The notes under the pieces: model-generated
What the model saw: the letters and a program-made list of their open reading frames with translations, nothing else
Databases searched by the model: none
Told to the model about the DNA's origin: nothing
Part shown: piece by piece, positions 61,726 through 64,000 of the stretch
Layout: each line of letters begins with the position of its first letter
Position numbering within the stretch: the first letter of the stretch is position 1
Made by a program: the position numbers and the translations under genes
Assembly (NCBI RefSeq): GCF_001590835.1
Contig: NZ_LTAQ01000004.1
Coordinates: forward strand, 1 to 64,000
Reading direction: 5' to 3'
DNA length: 64,000 nucleotides
Source: Bacillus gaemokensis
GTDB lineage: Bacteria > Bacillota > Bacilli > Bacillales > Bacillaceae_G

Positions 61726-62001
61726 TTATTTTAAGAACTCATTAATTTTGTTTTTAAATGATACTGCTTGTGATTTCTTAGCTTCTGCTTCACGAATCAC
61801 ATTTTCTAATTCAGCGATTTTTGCTTGTGCTTCCTCGATAACTGCATCAACTTTCTTTTCAGACAGTTCAGCTTCTTCTAAAGCAGTAGCAAATGATGAT
61901 TGTGCTGAGTCAATCCATTTTTGTGCTTTAGCAATTTCTTTCGAATGTGCTTTAGCATACTTTCCTAATAATGCCATCAAAATTGTTTTTAAGTAATTCA
62001 C
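61726..62001 (-). CDS. Hypothetical helical protein, 91 aa
   Basis: Short hydrophobic N-terminus (YLKTILMALLG) followed by an Ala/Glu/Lys-rich coiled coil. Probably peripheral to the membrane or a structural spacer. Not recognised. Confidence 0.6.
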   Translation of the reverse strand: MNYLKTILMALLGKYAKAHSKEIAKAQKWIDSAQSSFATALEEAELSEKKVDAVIEEAQAKIAELENVIREAEAKKSQAVSFKNKINEFLK

Positions 62002-62032
62002 TTAATTCCCCACTCTCTCAGTAAAATTTATA

Positions 62033-62108
62033 TGGCGAGGCTGATGGGATTCGAACCCACGACCTTCTGCGTGACAGGCAGACGAACACTCCGCTGTTCT
62101 ACAGCCCC
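62033..62108 (-). tRNA. tRNA-Asp(GTC)
   Basis: Anticodon arm TCTGC-CTGTCAC-GCAGA; T arm GTGGG-TTCGAAT-CCCAT; acceptor GGGGCTG / CAGCCTC; encoded CCA. Confidence 0.93.
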
Positions 62109-62112
62109 ATGA

Positions 62113-62145
62113 TTAAAAGGCTCAGAGTGTCGTAGGCTCTGAGCC
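62113..62145 (-). terminator. Terminator between tRNAs, preceded by double anti-ribosome-site sequence
   Basis: Perfect 9-bp stem GGCTCAGAG / CTCTGAGCC then TTTTAA on the minus strand. CCTCCTACCTCCTT (62146-62159) sits directly at its 5' foot. Confidence 0.75.
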
Positions 62146-62219
62146 AAGGAGGTAGGAGGTATTTCATTAACTATGAAAAAAATAATGTGTGATAAATTTG
62201 GTGGGCAATGCCCATAATA

Positions 62220-62322
62220 TGGAGTTCTGTAGGTGGGAGTCGAACCCACATGATAAATACTTGACCCTTTCTATCCCTTTGGGATTACTCGAACCTTTCA
62301 ATATCGCTGACCTTCACAGAAC
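62220..62322 (-). tRNA. tRNA-like structure, anticodon not assignable
   Basis: Acceptor GTTCTGT / ACAGAAC, T arm GTGGG-TTCGACT-CCCAC and encoded CCA are intact, but the ~65 bases between acceptor and T arm do not fold into D and anticodon arms. Only a hairpin ATCCC-AAA-GGGAT is clear. At 103 nt it is longer than normal; two extra bases join T stem and acceptor. Confidence 0.5.
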
Positions 62323-62326
62323 ATAA

Positions 62327-62403
62327 TGGCGTTCCAAGTAGGACTTGAACCTACGACCTTTCGCTTAACAGGCGACTGCTCTAACCAACTGAGCTACAGG
62401 AAC
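62327..62403 (-). tRNA. tRNA-Asn(GTT)
   Basis: Standard D arm (TAGCTCAGTTGGTTAGAGC), anticodon loop CTGTTAA, T arm GTAGG-TTCAAGT-CCTAC, encoded CCA. Acceptor has a T-T pair at 6-67. Confidence 0.92.
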
Positions 62404-62567
62404 AGTAGTTGAAGATGTTGGCGCATCTTCACACTTTCACTTGAAAAGGAGGATTTGCAAAGGGTTGCCGTTACCCTCTGCGCACACTTCCTATTCATCT
62501 ACATCCGTCAATGTAGATATAAGGTAAATCAACGAACAATATATTTTGTTAGGAGGAACAATAATAT
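62404..62567 (-). other. Structured spacer with three hairpins and two anti-ribosome-site motifs
   Basis: Minus-strand hairpins ATCTACAT / ATGTAGAT, AGGGT / ACCCT and GAAGATG / CATCTTC, with CCTCCTAA (62551-62556) and CCTCCTTTT (62446-62452). Could be a stable RNA of the cluster. No ORF supported. Confidence 0.4.
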
Positions 62568-62636
62568 TGGGCTGTGCTTGGATTTGAACCAAGATAAGGG
62601 ATGCCTCCCTTGCATTTTACTTATGCTACACGAACC
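62568..62636 (-). tRNA. Atypical tRNA, possibly tRNA-Cys(GCA)
   Basis: T arm CTTGG-TTCAAAT-CCAAG and D stem GCAT / ATGC are clear. The anticodon region AAGGG-AGGCATC-CCTTA would place GCA at 34-36, but G replaces the universal U33 and the acceptor has two mismatches. May be degenerate. Confidence 0.45.
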
Positions 62637-62701
62637 ATGTTAAAGGAGAGTTATGCGCTACACATAACTCTCTAAAAGAATAAGTCTAACTAAAAGTTAA
62701 A

Positions 62702-62986
62702 TTAGAATTTACGAATTGTTTTTGATAAAGTTGCTGTTGCTTTACGGTGTGCAGGAACTTCAACTGGTTCACCAGTCTTAGGATTCTTCGCTGTGCGAGC
62801 TTCAACTTCTTTAGTTGTGAAATCTACGAAGCCTTTAAGTTTAACATCTTCGCCTGCTTTTAAAGCATTAACTACTACAGTTTCTAAAGCGTCAACGTGT
62901 GCTTTAACTACTTTTTGAGAAGCCTCAATTTCGTGTGTTTCCTTAAGTTCTGCTTGTACTGCAACTACTACATCTTGTTTTAACAT
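62702..62986 (-). CDS. HU-family DNA-binding protein
   Basis: 94 aa from ATG 62986. Contains GFVDFTTKEVEARTAKNPKTGEPVEV, the HU dimer core and DNA-clasping arm with RxxxNPxTG and the tip Pro. Bends DNA; could aid phage replication, packaging or recombination. Same strand as the tRNAs. Confidence 0.92.
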   Translation of the reverse strand: MLKQDVVVAVQAELKETHEIEASQKVVKAHVDALETVVVNALKAGEDVKLKGFVDFTTKEVEARTAKNPKTGEPVEVPAHRKATATLSKTIRKF

Positions 62987-63018
62987 AATATCTTTTTCCC
63001 TCTTTCTCACTCACATTT

Positions 63019-63045
63019 AATAAAATGTTTGTTTTAATAATTTTA
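63019..63045. repeat. Second dispersed element, copy 5
   Basis: Plus-strand AATAAAA, 6 bases, TTTTAATAATTTTA, next to a 19-bp element copy, upstream of the HU gene. Confidence 0.55.
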
Positions 63046-63059
63046 ATGTTTTTGTTTTA
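63041..63059 (-). repeat. 19-bp intergenic element, copy 25 (diverged)
   Basis: Minus-strand TAAAACAAAAACATTAAAA upstream of the HU gene. Confidence 0.6.
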
Positions 63060-63061
63060 GC

Positions 63062-63160
63062 GCTCGAAGGTAGGAATCGAACCCACATCTGTTCGTCTCA
63101 AACGACTTATATAATTACCAGTTCACTACTGGTCGCTTTCCCAATTAAGCTACTTCGAAC
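63062..63160 (-). tRNA. Atypical tRNA-His(GTG) with long variable region
   Basis: Acceptor TTCGAAG / CTTCGAG with G-1 opposite C73, the His signature. D arm TAGCTTAATTGGGAAAGC, perfect anticodon stem ACCAG / CTGGT around TAGTGAA, placing GTG at 34-36. But position 33 is A, and a ~30-base variable region with hairpin TCGT / ACGA makes it class II-like, unusual for His. Confidence 0.65.
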
Positions 63161-63162
63161 AT

Positions 63163-63194
63163 GAAAAAACTAAGCTACCGTTGATAGCTTAGTT
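63163..63194 (-). terminator. Terminator upstream of tRNA-His
   Basis: Perfect 10-bp stem AACTAAGCTA / TAGCTTAGTT followed by six T on the minus strand. Together with the promoter at 63238-63266 it bounds a ~70-nt transcript with no ORF. Confidence 0.85.
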
Positions 63195-63236
63195 TGACTG
63201 TGTGATTGGGGAATATAATAAATTGACTAAGGAGGC
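63163..63236 (-). ncRNA. Candidate small RNA C, 5' end near CCTCCTT
   Basis: Lies between a promoter-like pair (TTGCAA, 17 bp, AATAAT) and a strong terminator. The anti-ribosome-site sequence CCTCCTT (63229-63235) is at or just before the expected start, so its inclusion is uncertain. Confidence 0.4.
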
Positions 63237-63237
63237 A

Positions 63238-63266
63238 ATTATTATGACTTGTAGGTAGTTTTGCAA
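63238..63266 (-). promoter_or_regulatory. Promoter formed by 19-bp element, facing tRNA cluster
   Basis: Minus-strand TTGCAA (63261-63266), 17 bp, AATAAT (63238-63243). Confidence 0.5.
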
Positions 63267-63279
63267 TGGTTTTGTTTAA
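63261..63279 (-). repeat. 19-bp intergenic element, copy 26
   Basis: Perfect minus-strand copy flanked by TTGTAGG / CCTACAA, at the head of the tRNA cluster. Confidence 0.85.
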
Positions 63280-63358
63280 CCCCTACAATATATATAGCAG
63301 TAACTGCCTCGATAGTTGCACTTTTTTATTAATTTTTTTAAAAAGTTTTTTCGATGGT

Positions 63359-63997
63359 CTATAAACCCTTGTTTTTCTCTACGTAATGCTTAGACACCTT
63401 TTTGCCAATTCTTTTAATGATACGAGTCATCTTGTACTGTGGAATATCATATTCCTTAACAATGCGCTCTCTAGTATAGCCCTTTAAGAACAGGTTTAAA
63501 ACCATTGATTCCTCTTCATTTAGCGTGTCGATATCAACAAGTACCTTATCTAATTCTTCTATTAAAAGACCAATATCAGATGTCATGTCTACCTTTTCAT
63601 AATGAGAAATCAATGCTCCAACAACCTTTTCATCATCTAGTTCAATGGAGTTAGTTAAGGCTCTACCTTGGCTACTGCCAGTATTTCTGAATCTGATTGG
63701 CTTCTTGATAGCTTCTTTAATTAAGACTTGATTGTCAGCCATATCTTTAATCCATCTATTAACATAGATATCTACGTTTCTTCTAATCTTCTTCAAAGCT
63801 TCTCTGTCTTTTTCATCTACTATATTAGGAAGCATTTTGTCGATGCGTTCTGCTAGTCTCTTTTTATATGAATCCTGTTTCATCATATCAATACTGTCTT
63901 GCAGATTAGCAATTTCCTTAATCTCTCTAATGTCTTTAGCATAAAGCTTTTGGCTATCATCCATTCTGTAGTTCTGGTCGTTTGGGGAGAAGAACAT
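63359..63997 (-). CDS. Sigma-like HTH regulatory protein (may extend beyond window)
   Basis: At least 212 aa; the frame is open to the window edge, so the start is unsure. The C-terminal ~50 residues (LNEEESMVLNLFLKGYTRERIVKEYDIPQYKMTRIIKRIGKKVSKHY) have the spacing of a sigma-70 region 4 or related helix-turn-helix. The rest is helical and charged with no clear region 2. Could be a phage sigma-type factor or late-gene activator, possibly for the promoters seen throughout the window. Confidence 0.5.
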   Translation of the reverse strand: MFFSPNDQNYRMDDSQKLYAKDIREIKEIANLQDSIDMMKQDSYKKRLAERIDKMLPNIVDEKDREALKKIRRNVDIYVNRWIKDMADNQVLIKEAIKKPIRFRNTGSSQGRALTNSIELDDEKVVGALISHYEKVDMTSDIGLLIEELDKVLVDIDTLNEEESMVLNLFLKGYTRERIVKEYDIPQYKMTRIIKRIGKKVSKHYVEKNKGL

Positions 63998-64000
63998 ATC

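Noticed and set aside
62220-62322. Selenocysteine tRNA (selC)
   Set aside because: Length and T-arm sequence looked suggestive, and TCA occurs in the middle, but U33, the extended acceptor and the D arm are absent.
62455-62643. 62-aa plus-strand ORF with GGAGG site
   Set aside because: Runs antisense through a tRNA-like gene; Cys/Arg-rich random composition. The GGAGG is better explained by the minus-strand CCTCCT pattern, though not excluded.
1-64000. CRISPR array or insertion sequence
   Set aside because: Repeats are dispersed single copies before genes, not spaced arrays; no transposase or terminal repeats seen.

Overview
The window looks like part of a large, long-tailed, double-stranded DNA phage or prophage of a low-GC Bacillus, probably a siphovirus of the B. 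cereus group. Four things support this: AT-rich sequence with strong AGGAGG ribosome sites; a Rap-Phr quorum-sensing pair of the Bacillus type; a tape-measure protein of about 2,476 residues; and a tyrosine recombinase inside the tail operon, which I recall from SPbeta-type phages. No virus name can be proven from sequence alone.

Layout. (1) 1-17.4 kb, plus strand: nucleotide metabolism and replication. It holds a DnaE-type polymerase (5' part outside the window), thymidylate synthase, a fused DHFR-dUTPase, a RecD2-like helicase, NrdI, NrdE, NrdF and a redoxin, a DHH phosphoesterase, a RusA-like resolvase and many small unknown genes. One of these resembles an ADP-ribosyltransferase. (2) 17.4-18.6 kb: a region with little coding capacity, containing promoter-terminator units that look like small RNA genes and one 46-aa minus-strand gene. 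(3) 18.65-19.9 kb, plus strand: rap and phr, closed by a bidirectional terminator. (4) 19.9-60 kb, minus strand: late genes. Read in the direction of transcription (high to low coordinates) these are small and large terminase, portal, protease-scaffold, decoration protein, major capsid, connectors, tail tube, a 2,251-aa fibre, holin, chaperone-like and recombinase genes, tape measure, distal tail and hub proteins, fibres, amidase, a PQ-loop membrane protein and an NlpC/P60-like enzyme. (5) 60.3-63.2 kb, minus strand: a cluster of about eleven tRNA or tRNA-like genes with an HU protein and three small proteins. (6) 63.36 kb to the end: a sigma-like HTH protein.

The most striking feature is a 19-bp element, TTAAACAAAACCATTGCAA, seen 26 times. 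Nearly every copy lies between genes, in the same direction as the downstream gene, close to its ribosome site and often beside a hairpin or promoter. Its 3' hexamer also forms the -35 box of several apparent promoters. It links the early genes, late genes and the tRNA cluster and looks like the target of a phage-wide regulator. A second dispersed element, AATAAAA-N6-TTTTAATAA, occurs five times.

The early genes would redirect host nucleotide pools towards phage dNTPs and replicate the genome. Rap-Phr would tie infection to host density and development. The late operon builds a capsid with an exceptionally long tail and lyses the cell. The tRNAs support late translation.
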